A stretch of 48,951 nucleotides of DNA from Alphaproteobacteria bacterium (GTDB taxonomy: Bacteria > Pseudomonadota > Alphaproteobacteria > Ferrovibrionales > Ferrovibrionaceae), in assembly GCA_018336035.1 (NCBI GenBank), contig JAGXRD010000124.1, positions 1 to 48,951 on the forward strand, read 5' to 3'. Below, piece by piece: positions 31,678-40,679 of the stretch; within the stretch, counting starts at the first letter, position 1, and every line of letters begins with the position of its first letter. Made by a program: the position numbers and the translations under genes. The notes beneath the pieces were generated by a model. It worked only from the letters and a program-made list of their open reading frames with translations, did no database searches and was not told the origin of the DNA.

Positions 31678-34353
31678 ATGACAGAGACCCGCACCACCTG
31701 TCCGTATTGTGGCGTCGGTTGCGGCCTGAAGGTCGCACGGGCCGCGGACGGCAGCGTGGATGTAAAGGGCGATGCCGATCATCCGGCCAATTTCGGGCGC
31801 GCCTGCTCGAAAGGCTCGGCGCTGGGTGAAACCCTCGGGCTCGACGGCCGGCTGCTCTATCCGACTGTCGACGGCGCACGTGTCGATTGGGACACTGCAT
31901 TGGATCGCGTCGCCGCGGTATTCAGCGACACCATTGCCGCGCATGGCCCGGATTCGGTGGCCTTCTATGTCTCGGGCCAGCTGTTGACCGAGGATTATTA
32001 CGTCGCCAACAAGCTGATGAAGGGCTTCATCGGCTCGGGCAACATCGATACCAATTCGCGGCTCTGCATGGCCTCGGCGGTGGCGGGCCATAAACGCGCC
32101 TTCGGCACCGATACGGTGCCCGGCATCTACGAAGACCTCGAACTGGCCGATCTGGTCGTGCTGGTCGGCTCCAATCTGGCCTGGTGCCATCCGGTGCTGT
32201 TCCAGCGGCTGGCGGCTGCAAAAGCCGAGCGTCCGGAGCTGACGGTGGAGGTGATCGATCCGCGCCGCACCATGACGGCGCGCTCGGCCGACCTGCATCT
32301 GGCGCTCAATCCGGGCAGCGACGTGGCGCTGTTCAACGGCCTGCTGCTGCATCTGCAGGAGACCGGGCGTGTCGATGCGGATTTCGTTGCCGATCATACC
32401 AATGGTCTGGACGCGGCGCTGGCAGCGGCGCGCAAACTCTCGCTGGCGGATGTGGCCGAGATCACCGGGCTCTCGCAGGCCGAGCTGCGCCGCTTCTACG
32501 ATCTCTTCGCCCGCACCGAACGCGTGGTCACTGGATTCTCGATGGGGATCAATCAGTCGTCCGCTGGCAGCGACAAGGTCAATGCGATCCTGAACTGCCA
32601 TCTGCTGACTGGCCGCATCGGCAAAGTGGGCGCCGGGCCGTTCTCGATCACCGGCCAGCCCAATGCGATGGGCGGGCGTGAAGTCGGCGGTCTCGCCAAC
32701 CAGCTCGCCTGCCATATGGAACTCGGCGATGCAGACCACCGCCGCATCGTACAGTCCTTCTGGAATTCGCCGCGCATCGCCGACAAGCCGGGGCTTAAGG
32801 CGGTCGATCTGTTCCGGGCCGTGAAGGATGGTCGGGTCAAGGCGATCTGGATCGCCGGCACCAATCCGGCCGACAGCCTGCCGGAAGCCGACGAGGTGGT
32901 GGCCGCGCTGAAAGCCTGCCCCTTCGTGGTTGTCTCCGATGTGATGCAGAGCACCGACACGGCGCGGCATGCGCATGTGCTGCTGCCGGCCGCCGCCTGG
33001 GGCGAGAAGGACGGCACGGTGACCAATTCCGAGCGCCGCATCTCGCGCCAGCGCAGATTCATGCCCTGGCCGGGCGAGGTGCGTGCCGACTGGTGGATCT
33101 TTGCCGAAGTGGCGAAGCGGATGGGCTGGTCTGACGATTTCTCTTACGATGGACCGGTCGATGTCTTCCGCGAATATGCCGAACTGAGCGGCGTCGAAAA
33201 CAACGGGTCGCGCGATTTCGACATTTCCGCCTTTGCTGCGATCACGGACGAAGACTACGTGACTTTCTCGCCGGTGCAGTGGCCTTGCCCGGCAGGCGAA
33301 GCGCCACGCGCCACGCGGCGCTTCTTCGCCGATGGGCAGTTCTATACGCCGGACCGTCGCGCGCGTTTTATCGCGACGGCGTTCCTCGCGCCGGTCGAGC
33401 AAGCGTCCGACGACTTGCCCTTCATCCTCAATACCGGCCGGGTGCGTGACCAGTGGCACACCATGACGCGCACGGCCCTGTCGCCGCGCCTGATGGGCCA
33501 TATCGCCGAGCCATTCATCGAGTTGCATCCCGAGGATGCCGCCGCCTGCGGCCTCGCGCCGGCGGCTTTGGCCGAGGTGAAGAATGCACGCGGCAGCATC
33601 GTCGTGCGCGCGCTTGTCAGTGCCGACCAGAAGCGTGGCAACGTGTTCGTGCCGCTGCACTGGACCGACCAGATCGCGTCGAATGCGCGCGTCGATGCGC
33701 TGGTCAGTCCGGCCACCGATCCGGTCTCGGGTCAGCCGGAACTGAAATACTCCGCTGTTGCCGTGCAGCCCTTTGCTGCCGCCTGGTATGGTTTTGCCGT
33801 GATGGCCGATGCGCCGGGCGAGGTGACGGCCGGCTACTGGGCCAAGGCACGCGCGAAGGCCGGCTGGCGCATTGAACTGGCCGATACCGCGCTGCCGCAG
33901 GACTGGACCGAATACGCCCGCGCACTGTTCGGGTTCGCGGTCGAAGACGAGATCGACCTGCTGGCTTATCACGACGCAGCTACCGCGCATCATCGCTTCG
34001 CGGCCTTCCGTGGCGAGCATCTGGTCGGTGCGCTGTTCATCGCGCCTGAGCCGGTCGCCGTCTCGCGCAGCTGGGCCGCCGACCAGCTCGGCAAGACGAT
34101 TGCTGCGCCGGATCGTCTGCGCCTCCTGGCGGGCCGCGCCGGCGCGGCGCAGCCCGATCGCGGTGCGCTGGTCTGTTCGTGCTTCGATGTGGGCGCCGGT
34201 CAGATCGCGGCTGCTGTGGCGGGTGGTTGCCGCACGGTGGCGGCGGTGGGCGAGGCGTTGCAGGCCGGCACCAATTGCGGCTCCTGCCGCAGCGAAATTG
34301 CGAGGATCATCGATGCAGCCCCCGGTGAGAAGCATGTCCAGAAAGCCGGCTGA
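31678..34353 (+). CDS. nasA: Assimilatory nitrate reductase catalytic subunit
   Basis: An 891-residue cytoplasmic molybdopterin oxidoreductase reducing nitrate to nitrite. The N-terminal [4Fe-4S] ligands are Cys8, Cys11, Cys15 and Cys43 (CPYCGVGC, ACSKGSALG). Molybdenum-cofactor domains include GSGNIDTNSRLCMASAVAGHKRAFG (the catalytic-site Cys region), GSNLAWCHPVLF, GRIGKVGAGPFSITGQPNAMGGREVGG and the C-terminal TGRVRDQWHTMTRT. At the far end is a BFD-like [2Fe-2S] extension (LVCSCFDVGAG...GTNCGSCRSEI), seen in the long NasA class. Start ATG 31678, 1 nt after the nirD stop. moaA at 43664-44656 serves its cofactor. Confidence 0.95.
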   Translation: MTETRTTCPYCGVGCGLKVARAADGSVDVKGDADHPANFGRACSKGSALGETLGLDGRLLYPTVDGARVDWDTALDRVAAVFSDTIAAHGPDSVAFYVSGQLLTEDYYVANKLMKGFIGSGNIDTNSRLCMASAVAGHKRAFGTDTVPGIYEDLELADLVVLVGSNLAWCHPVLFQRLAAAKAERPELTVEVIDPRRTMTARSADLHLALNPGSDVALFNGLLLHLQETGRVDADFVADHTNGLDAALAAARKLSLADVAEITGLSQAELRRFYDLFARTERVVTGFSMGINQSSAGSDKVNAILNCHLLTGRIGKVGAGPFSITGQPNAMGGREVGGLANQLACHMELGDADHRRIVQSFWNSPRIADKPGLKAVDLFRAVKDGRVKAIWIAGTNPADSLPEADEVVAALKACPFVVVSDVMQSTDTARHAHVLLPAAAWGEKDGTVTNSERRISRQRRFMPWPGEVRADWWIFAEVAKRMGWSDDFSYDGPVDVFREYAELSGVENNGSRDFDISAFAAITDEDYVTFSPVQWPCPAGEAPRATRRFFADGQFYTPDRRARFIATAFLAPVEQASDDLPFILNTGRVRDQWHTMTRTALSPRLMGHIAEPFIELHPEDAAACGLAPAALAEVKNARGSIVVRALVSADQKRGNVFVPLHWTDQIASNARVDALVSPATDPVSGQPELKYSAVAVQPFAAAWYGFAVMADAPGEVTAGYWAKARAKAGWRIELADTALPQDWTEYARALFGFAVEDEIDLLAYHDAATAHHRFAAFRGEHLVGALFIAPEPVAVSRSWAADQLGKTIAAPDRLRLLAGRAGAAQPDRGALVCSCFDVGAGQIAAAVAGGCRTVAAVGEALQAGTNCGSCRSEIARIIDAAPGEKHVQKAG

Positions 34354-35683
34354 AGCAGGACAACAGCGCATCGGCGCACTGGCCAAGCTGCCGGTGTTCC
34401 TCGATCTGCAGGGCAAGCGCGCGGTCGTGGTCGGCGATACGCCGGGTGCTGCCTGGAAGGCCGAGCTGCTGACTGCGGCCGGCGCGGAGGTCGTCTGCAT
34501 CACGCATGGCTGGCTGGCCGAAGATCTCACTGGCGCCGTGCTGGCGGTGATCGATGCGGAGAATGCCGAAGAGGCTGCGGCTTTTCATGCCGCCGCGAAA
34601 GCCGCCGGTGCAATCTGTTCGGCCATCGACAAGCCCGATCACTGCGACGTGCAGTTCGGCGCCATCGTCAATCGCTCGCCGGTGGTGATCGGGATTTCCA
34701 CCGATGGTGCAGCGCCGATCCTCGCGCAGGCGATCCGTCGCCGTATCGAAACCCTGCTGCCGGCTTCGCTCGGTGCCTGGGCGGCTGCGGCCAAGCGCAT
34801 CCGTAAGTCTGTTGCTGAACGTCTGCCGGCCGGCGGTCTGCGCCGTGCCTTCTGGGAACGTTTTTCGGAGCGCGCCTTCATCGAACCGACTGTGCCGACA
34901 GATATCGAGATCCAGCCAGCGAAAGCCGCTGGCGGTCATGTCACCCTGGTCGGTGCTGGACCGGGCGATGCCGAACTGCTGACGCTGAAGGCCATGCGCG
35001 CGCTGCAATCGGCCGATGTGATCCTGTTTGATGATCTGGTCTCGGACGAGGTGCTGGAACTCGCCCGTCGCGAAGCCAAGCGCATGATGGTGGGTAAGCG
35101 CGGCGGTCGCGCTAGCTGCAAGCAGGAAGATATCAACGCCCTGATGATCAAGCTGGCGCGCCAGGGCAAGCGTGTCGTGCGGCTCAAGGCCGGCGATCCG
35201 ATGGTGTTCGGTCGCGCCGGCGAGGAAATCGCAGCGCTCGACGCCGCCGGCATTCCGGTCGCCGTGGTGCCCGGCATTACTGCCGCGCTCGCCGCGGCCA
35301 GCAGTCTCGGCGTGTCGCTCACCCATCGCGATGCGGCGCATTCGGTGCGTTTCGTCACCGGCCATTCGCGCAATGGCGAATTGCCGGCTGATCTCGACTG
35401 GCGCGGACTGGCCGATGCCGAGACCTCGCTGATGGTCTATATGGGCGGGCGCACCGGCGGTGCTTTTGCCGCACGCCTGATCGGCGAGGGGCTGTCGCCC
35501 GCCACGCCGGTTGCCGTGGTCAGCGCGGTTTCGCGCAGCAATGAGACGCGCTGGACGGGCTCACTCTCCGAACTCGGCGATGCGCTGCTGCGGATCGGTG
35601 TGGATCAGCCGGTGCTGGTCGGCATCGGACAGGTCTTTGCCGCGGCGCGCGTCGCGACAGGCTGCCTCGAAAAGGTCGCCTAG
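34334..35683 (+). CDS. cysG: Siroheme synthase (CysG-type fusion)
   Basis: A 449-residue fusion. N-terminal precorrin-2 dehydrogenase/ferrochelatase domain (about 17-150): LPVFLDLQGKRAVVVG, Asp99 in SAIDKPDHCD (equivalent of the catalytic Asp), and IVNRSPVVIGISTDGAAPILA. C-terminal uroporphyrinogen-III methyltransferase domain (about 205-449): VTLVGAGPGDAELLTLKA, VVRLKAGDPMVFGRAGEE and GITAALAAASSLGVSLTHRD. It makes the siroheme of NirB. The usual G-G-G-x-V-A nucleotide loop is replaced by G34-D-T-P-G-A-A, so NAD-dependent dehydrogenation may be altered. The start is taken at ATG 34334 (20-nt overlap with nasA); ATG 34313 is the alternative. Confidence 0.9.
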   Translation: MSRKPAEAGQQRIGALAKLPVFLDLQGKRAVVVGDTPGAAWKAELLTAAGAEVVCITHGWLAEDLTGAVLAVIDAENAEEAAAFHAAAKAAGAICSAIDKPDHCDVQFGAIVNRSPVVIGISTDGAAPILAQAIRRRIETLLPASLGAWAAAAKRIRKSVAERLPAGGLRRAFWERFSERAFIEPTVPTDIEIQPAKAAGGHVTLVGAGPGDAELLTLKAMRALQSADVILFDDLVSDEVLELARREAKRMMVGKRGGRASCKQEDINALMIKLARQGKRVVRLKAGDPMVFGRAGEEIAALDAAGIPVAVVPGITAALAAASSLGVSLTHRDAAHSVRFVTGHSRNGELPADLDWRGLADAETSLMVYMGGRTGGAFAARLIGEGLSPATPVAVVSAVSRSNETRWTGSLSELGDALLRIGVDQPVLVGIGQVFAAARVATGCLEKVA

Positions 35684-36015
35684 AGCAGTATCCCGTCGAC
35701 AAGGATGCGGCCCCGCGGATCCTCCACCTCGATCACATAGATGTCGGGGTCGCGCTGGGCGGCTTTCGCGATGGCCGCCTCGGCATCCGCATCGTTGATC
35801 GGCCCACCGCCCAGCTGCAGCCAGCCCGCCAGGCCTTCGGCGTTGCGCGCCTGACCCAGCAGGATCGCGGTCTGCGGCCCGAGCGCGATCTTGAGCAGCA
35901 CGGTGCCGGCATCCGGGTCGCCCTTGCGCCGGATATAGGCGGGGATGGCTTCCAGGTCATAGCGGCGCAGGATGGCCTGCACCAGCAGCTGGGTTTTCAC
36001 GCGAGGTTCGGTCAT
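35680..36015 (-). CDS. DUF1491 family protein
   Basis: A 111-residue protein of DUF1491, an alphaproteobacterial family of unknown function. Pattern: VKTQLLVQAILRRYDLEAIPAYIRRKGDPDAGTVLLKIAL, and an acidic PDIYVIEVEDPRGRILVDGILL end. The start is ATG 36015 (TEPRV...), upstream Met at 36030 is possible. The stop overlaps the siroheme synthase stop in a shared CTAG (35680-35683), the genes converging. Confidence 0.85.
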   Translation of the reverse strand: MTEPRVKTQLLVQAILRRYDLEAIPAYIRRKGDPDAGTVLLKIALGPQTAILLGQARNAEGLAGWLQLGGGPINDADAEAAIAKAAQRDPDIYVIEVEDPRGRILVDGILL

Positions 36016-36042
36016 GACGCCAGCCTGCACCGGCTGGAGAAA

Positions 36043-36984
36043 TTATTCCACCGGTTCCGTACGCAGTGCCTCGTCGCGCGCCTTGATGCGTTCGCGGTGC
36101 AGCACGTATAGCCCGCTGCCCACCACAATCACGATGCCGGCGAAGGCCAGCGCGTTTGGGATATCGCCCCAGATCAGGTAGCCGGCGCCCAGTGCCCAGA
36201 TCAGGCCAGTATAGCGGAAGGGGCTGATGGTAGCGATGTCGCCATGGCGGAAGGCGTCGACGATCAGCAGGTAGCCGACGATCAGGAACAGGCTGGCGCC
36301 GCCGAGCAGCAGCATTTCATACCAGCCGACCGCCACCCAGCCCTCGAAAGCTGACAGCACCAGCGCGCCGACCAGCACGAAAACCGCATTGGCCAGCGCC
36401 ACCGCCAAAGAGGAGACATCCTTGGCGATGCTCCGGGTGCTGAGATCGCGGGCCACGATGAAGATCGTCGAGGCCAGCGCCACCAGCGCATAGGCGTTGA
36501 AACCCTCGGCGCGCGGCTGCACGATCAGGGTGACGCCGACGAAGCCGACGATCACCGCGGTCCAGCGCCGCCAGCCGACCGGGATATGCAGGAAGATGGC
36601 GACCACCGCGGTGAGCAGCAGCGGCGTGCTCATGTTGATCGCGGTGACGTTGCCGATCGGCATATGGAACAGCGCAACCAGGTAGAGGATCGTGGCCACC
36701 ACATCGATGGCGCTGCGGATCATTACCGGACGATCCATGCAGCGGCGGATCTGTGCCGCCTGGCGGGTGGCCAGCAGGATCAGCAACAGCAGCGCGGCGG
36801 TCAGCACATTGCGGGTCGAGATCAACTGGCCGGTCGGCACCGAGGTGCTGGCCAGCTTGATCAGCGCATCGTTGGTGACGAAGGCGGCCATGCCGAGCAC
36901 CATCGAGGTGACGCCGCGACGGGTGCCGGTGCCGAAAAGGCGGGTAAAAAGGGGCGTGGTGAGCACGGGGATGGCGACAGACAC
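36043..36984 (-). CDS. EamA/DMT-family exporter
   Basis: A drug/metabolite transporter with ten hydrophobic helices in two EamA halves. Half one is about VLGMAAFVTNDALIKLAS to RRWTAVIVGFVGVTLIVQP. Half two is ALVALASTIFIVARDLSTRS to LAFAGIVIVVGSGLYVLHRER. Length 313 residues from the GTG at 36984. The start is uncertain: the frame runs to a GTG at 37047, and an internal ATG at about 36921 (MVLGM) would also leave all helices. No ribosome-binding site decides it. Substrate unknown. Confidence 0.85.
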   Translation of the reverse strand: MSVAIPVLTTPLFTRLFGTGTRRGVTSMVLGMAAFVTNDALIKLASTSVPTGQLISTRNVLTAALLLLILLATRQAAQIRRCMDRPVMIRSAIDVVATILYLVALFHMPIGNVTAINMSTPLLLTAVVAIFLHIPVGWRRWTAVIVGFVGVTLIVQPRAEGFNAYALVALASTIFIVARDLSTRSIAKDVSSLAVALANAVFVLVGALVLSAFEGWVAVGWYEMLLLGGASLFLIVGYLLIVDAFRHGDIATISPFRYTGLIWALGAGYLIWGDIPNALAFAGIVIVVGSGLYVLHRERIKARDEALRTEPVE

Positions 36985-37151
36985 ACAGTATGGAGGGGAA
37001 AGGCGGCGAAACGCGGCGTTGTGATTTTGATTTCCTTGGTCAGGCACACTACCTTTTATTCACCTACCCGCAAGGCAGAGCCGCGCAGGGCAGGGCTGAG
37101 CGGAATGCAGGCCTCGCCTTTCAGTCGCGCTGCAACAACTAGGAGGTCCCC

Positions 37152-37814
37152 ATGTGGTTCCAGGCGCCACGCCATAAAGTCGAGATGCCGCCGCGCGACC
37201 GCGCGCTGCCCGGCCGGGCCAGTGTCATGCCGGTGCCGGCAAAGCATTACGTCAACGGCAACCCGCTGAAAGGCCCGTTTCCCGAAGGCATGGAGATTGC
37301 GATTTTCGGCCTCGGCTGCTTCTGGGGCGCGGAACGAAAGTTCTGGCAGGCCGGACCCGGCGTCTACAGCACCTCGGTCGGCTATGCCGGTGGCTATACG
37401 CCGAATCCGACCTATGAAGAGGTCTGTTCCGGCCTGACCGGGCATAACGAAGTGGTGCAGGTGGTCTTCGATCCGAAGAAGATCAGCTACACCGCGCTGC
37501 TGAAGGTGTTCTGGGAGAATCACGACCCGACCCAGGGCATGCGCCAGGGCAACGATGTCGGCACGCAGTACCGCTCCGGCATCTACTGCACCACGCCCGA
37601 GCAGAAGCAGGCCGCCGAGGCCTCGCGCGATGCCTACCAGGCCGCGCTGACCAAGGCGAAGCGGGCCAGGATCACCACCGAGATCGTCCCGGCGCCGGAG
37701 TTTTATTACGCCGAGGACTATCACCAGCAGTATCTGGAGAAAAATCCGGGCGGATATTGCGGGCTGGGCGGTACAGGCGTGACTTGCCCGATCGGCGTGG
37801 GCGTTTCGGCATAA
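37152..37814 (+). CDS. msrA: Peptide methionine sulfoxide reductase MsrA
   Basis: A 220-residue MsrA repairing methionine-S-sulfoxide. Catalytic Cys56 in [13 protein letters not shown]; the following [42 protein letters not shown] and [11 protein letters not shown] blocks are complete. C-terminal [14 protein letters not shown] supplies resolving cysteines. The 45-residue leader before the domain is family-typical for alphaproteobacteria, without a signal peptide. Start ATG 37152 after a perfect AGGAGG. The promoter is probably within 37048-37151. Confidence 0.95.
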   Translation: MWFQAPRHKVEMPPRDRALPGRASVMPVPAKHYVNGNPLKGPFPEGMEIAIFGLGCFWGAERKFWQAGPGVYSTSVGYAGGYTPNPTYEEVCSGLTGHNEVVQVVFDPKKISYTALLKVFWENHDPTQGMRQGNDVGTQYRSGIYCTTPEQKQAAEASRDAYQAALTKAKRARITTEIVPAPEFYYAEDYHQQYLEKNPGGYCGLGGTGVTCPIGVGVSA

Positions 37815-37821
37815 ATTTTCC

Positions 37822-37850
37822 TTAACTTTTGTGTCTTTGCCGGATATATT
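37822..37850 (+). promoter_or_regulatory. Putative leaderless promoter of the Lrp/LysE pair
   Basis: -35 TTAACT (37822-37827), 17-nt spacer, -10 TATATT (37845-37850). The ATG of the Lrp gene (37857) lies where transcription would start, so the mRNA may be leaderless. An inverted repeat GCCGG-N8-CCGGC (37839-37856) overlaps the -10 and could be an autoregulatory operator. Confidence 0.55.
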
Positions 37851-37856
37851 GCCGGC

Positions 37857-38324
37857 ATGGACGAGTTGGACAGGAAAATACTCGAGCACATCCAGCATTT
37901 CGGGCGTAGTTCGTACGCCGAGATCGGCGGCGCTATCGGCCTGTCGGTCTCGGCGGTGAACGAGCGGCTGAAGAAGCTCGAAAAGCAGGGGGTCATCGCC
38001 GGCTGGACCGCCCGGGTCGATCCGCTGGCGGCCGGCAATGGCGTGCTCGCCTTCGTCTATGTGCTGATCGAGCGGCCCGAGCATGAGGCCGCCTTCCAGG
38101 CCCTGGTGCGCAGCGAAGCGGCGATCCAGGAATGCCACCATGTCGCCAGCGATTGGTCGTATCTGCTGAAGGTGCGTGCGCCCAACCTGCTGGCGCTGGA
38201 GGAACTGGTGGCGCGCAAGATCAAGGCGCTGCCCGGTATCCCGCGCAGCCAGACCGTGATCGTGATGTCGACGGCCAAGGAAACCGCGACGGTGCCGGTG
38301 CATCTGCCGCCCGCATCATCATGA
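37857..38324 (+). CDS. Lrp/AsnC-family transcriptional regulator
   Basis: A 155-residue Lrp/AsnC regulator. N-terminal helix-turn-helix (MDELDRKILEHIQHFGRSSYAEIGGAIGLSVSAVNERLKKLEKQGVIAGW) and C-terminal RAM ligand-binding domain (LAFVYVLIERPEHEAAFQAL, AIQECHHVASDWSYLLKVRAPNLLALEEL). The paired gene downstream encodes a LysE-type exporter and starts inside the ATGA stop overlap (38321-38324). That strongly suggests this regulator senses an amino acid and turns on the exporter. Start ATG 37857. Confidence 0.93.
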   Translation: MDELDRKILEHIQHFGRSSYAEIGGAIGLSVSAVNERLKKLEKQGVIAGWTARVDPLAAGNGVLAFVYVLIERPEHEAAFQALVRSEAAIQECHHVASDWSYLLKVRAPNLLALEELVARKIKALPGIPRSQTVIVMSTAKETATVPVHLPPASS

Positions 38325-38953
38325 GCCTCGATCTCGACCTGTTTCTGCGTGGCATTCTGCTCGGCCTTGCCGTGGCCGCGCCGGTCGGCCCGATCGGCGT
38401 GCTGTGCATCCAGCGCAGCCTGGCCGGCGGATTCTGGATGGGATTCAGCGGCGGCATCGGTACGGCGGTGGCAGATGCGCTCTATGCCGCGCTGGCCGCC
38501 GCCGGTTTCGCCGTGCTGCTGGGCGGTAATCTCGGCATGGCGGGTTCGGTGCCGGTGCAGCAGATCCTGCAATGGGGCGGCGCGCTGTTCATCGCTTGGC
38601 TAGGCTGGCGCACGTTCGCGTCGCCCGCCGCCGCCGAAGGGGCCGCGAATGCGCCATTGCAGGGCAGTCCGCTGCGACTGTTCGCCGTCACCTTCGCGCT
38701 GACCATGAGCAATCCGGCGACGATTCTCTCGTTTGCCGCGTTGTTTGCAGGCCTCGGCCTCGCCGCCGATCCCACATTCGGCGCGGCCTCCAGCGCGGTT
38801 GCCGGGGTTTTCATCGGTTCGCTGCTTTGGTGGGCGCTGCTCAGCGGCGGAATCGCCGCATTGCGGCATCGGGTGGGCGCGGAAATGCGCCGCTGGATCA
38901 ATCGCATCGCCGGATTGGTCCTGATCCTTTTCGCAATCGCACTCGTGATCTAG
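38321..38953 (+). CDS. LysE/RhtB-type amino-acid exporter
   Basis: A 210-residue inner-membrane exporter with six hydrophobic helices. The family motif in helix 1 is AVAAPVGPIGVLCIQRSLAGGFWMGFSGGIGTAVADALYAALAA. FALTMSNPATILSFAALFAGLGL is the second conserved block. It is translationally coupled to the Lrp regulator by an ATGA overlap. The exported substrate is not evident. Confidence 0.93.
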   Translation: MSLDLDLFLRGILLGLAVAAPVGPIGVLCIQRSLAGGFWMGFSGGIGTAVADALYAALAAAGFAVLLGGNLGMAGSVPVQQILQWGGALFIAWLGWRTFASPAAAEGAANAPLQGSPLRLFAVTFALTMSNPATILSFAALFAGLGLAADPTFGAASSAVAGVFIGSLLWWALLSGGIAALRHRVGAEMRRWINRIAGLVLILFAIALVI

Positions 38954-39039
38954 CCGACCCTTGTCTCGCTCCGTCTGAATCAGGCAATCTGCGCCCCAGT
39001 TTGGCGCAACGAGGCGCCCATTGAGGGGAGATAAAACTG

Positions 39040-40620
39040 ATGACGATGCGATGGAAAACGCTGACCGCGGCAGCCGTGCTGTCGGCTGGCCTGATGGCCG
39101 GGCCGGTGCTCGCGCAGGAACTGAAGATCGGCGTATCGACCGAGCCGAGCGCGCTCGATCCGCATTACCACAATCTTGGTCCGAACAACCAGATGGCCTT
39201 CACCATCTTCGACACGCTGATTCTGCAGGATGAGACGCAGAAGCTGACGCCGGGTCTGGCCGAGAGCTGGAAGACGCTGAACGACACCACTTGGGAATTC
39301 ACCCTGCGCAAGGGCGTGAAGTTCCATGACGGTTCGCCCTTCACCGCCGCCGACGTGGTCTTCTCGCTGGCCCGTCCCGCGAAGGTGCCGAACAGCCCGT
39401 CGCCGTTCACGCTGTTCACCCGCAGCGTCAGCGAAGTGAAGGTCGTCAACGACCACACCATCCAGTTCATCACCAAGGCGCCGTCGCCGCTGCTGCCGAC
39501 CGATCTGAGCCGCGTGGCGATCATGTCGTCGAAGGCCGCCAAGGCCGATGTCGCCGAAGGCATGACCACCGAGGCGCTGAGCAAGGGCGAAGGCCTGATC
39601 GGCACCGGCCCCTACAAGTTCGTCGAATGGACGCGCGGCAACCGCATCGTGCTGGCCGCAAACCCGGATTACTGGGGCGGCAAGCCGAGCTGGAGCCAGG
39701 TGATCTATCGTCCGATGTCGAACGACGCGGCCCGCGTGGCCGCCCTGCTGTCGGGCGACGTCGACATGATCGAGAATCCGCCGCCGGCCGACCTGAAGAA
39801 GCTGCGTGAGAATGCCAATGTGAAGATCAGCCAGGCCGTTTCGAACCGCCTGATCTACATCCATCTCGACAGCTTCTCGGAGCCGACCACGGTTGGTATT
39901 CCGGATGCCAATGGCAAGAATCCGCTGAAGGACGTGCGCGTCCGCAAGGCGCTCTCCATGGCGATCAACCGCGAGGCGATCACCAGCCGCATCATGGAAG
40001 GCCTGGGCCAGCCGACCGGCGATTTCCTGCCGTCGCCGATGTTCGGCACGCGCAAGGATGCCAAGCCGGAAGCCTATAACGCCGATGCCGCCAAGAAGCT
40101 GCTGGCCGATGCCGGCTATCCGAATGGCTTCAGCATCACGCTGGGCACGCCGAATAACCGCTACATCAACGATGCCGAAGTCGCGCAGGCGGTGGCATCG
40201 CAGTGGACCCGTATCGGCGTGAAGACCAAGGTGGAGGCGACCACCGCCACCGTGTTCTTCAAGAACCGCGACTCGTTTGCCTATTCGGCCTATCTGGCCG
40301 GCTGGGGCGCGGGCACCGGCGAAATGTCCGACCCGCTGCGCTCGCTGGTCGCCACGCCGATCCGCGACAAGGGCTTCGGCGGCACCAACAAGGGCCGCTA
40401 CTCGAACCCGCAGCTGGATGCGATCATCGAGCAGGCGCTCGGCACCGTCGACAACGCCAAGCGCGAAGCTCTGCTGCAGCAGGGTTCGAAGATGGCGATG
40501 GACGATCAGGCGCTGATCCCGCTGCATATCGAAGTGACGCCCTGGGCCACCCGCAAGGGCCTGAGCTACAAGGCGCGCGCCGACCAGTATACCTATGCCA
40601 ACGGCGTGACCCGCGACTGA
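39040..40620 (+). CDS. ABC transporter substrate-binding protein, family 5 (copy A)
   Basis: A 526-residue periplasmic solute-binding protein of family 5 (dipeptide/oligopeptide type). Signal peptide MRWKTLTAAAVLSAGLMAGPVLAQ. Family blocks LTPGLAESWKTLNDTTWEFTLRKGVKFHDGSPFTAADVVFSLARP, GTGPYKFVEWTRGNRIVLAANPDYWGGKP and DVRVRKALSMAINREAI are all intact. Start ATG 39040 after TTGAGGGGAGATAAAACTG. There is no permease or ATPase gene near it. A very similar paralogue is at 42087-43661. A strong terminator follows (40645-40679). Confidence 0.93.
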   Translation: MTMRWKTLTAAAVLSAGLMAGPVLAQELKIGVSTEPSALDPHYHNLGPNNQMAFTIFDTLILQDETQKLTPGLAESWKTLNDTTWEFTLRKGVKFHDGSPFTAADVVFSLARPAKVPNSPSPFTLFTRSVSEVKVVNDHTIQFITKAPSPLLPTDLSRVAIMSSKAAKADVAEGMTTEALSKGEGLIGTGPYKFVEWTRGNRIVLAANPDYWGGKPSWSQVIYRPMSNDAARVAALLSGDVDMIENPPPADLKKLRENANVKISQAVSNRLIYIHLDSFSEPTTVGIPDANGKNPLKDVRVRKALSMAINREAITSRIMEGLGQPTGDFLPSPMFGTRKDAKPEAYNADAAKKLLADAGYPNGFSITLGTPNNRYINDAEVAQAVASQWTRIGVKTKVEATTATVFFKNRDSFAYSAYLAGWGAGTGEMSDPLRSLVATPIRDKGFGGTNKGRYSNPQLDAIIEQALGTVDNAKREALLQQGSKMAMDDQALIPLHIEVTPWATRKGLSYKARADQYTYANGVTRD

Positions 40621-40644
40621 TCGCGGTTCTCATCGCAAACAAAG

Positions 40645-40679
40645 ACGCCGCGGCAGCAATGCCGCGGCGTTTTCTTTTT
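40645..40679 (+). terminator. Rho-independent terminator after SBP copy A
   Basis: An 11-bp perfect stem ACGCCGCGGCA/TGCCGCGGCGT (40645-40655, 40660-40670) with a GCAA tetraloop, followed by TTTTCTTTTT. Its T-tract overlaps the last codons of the convergent NAD kinase gene. Confidence 0.9.

Noticed and set aside
31663-34530. A 955-codon open frame antisense to nasA
   Set aside because: Same shadow effect; no recognisable domains and no start signal.
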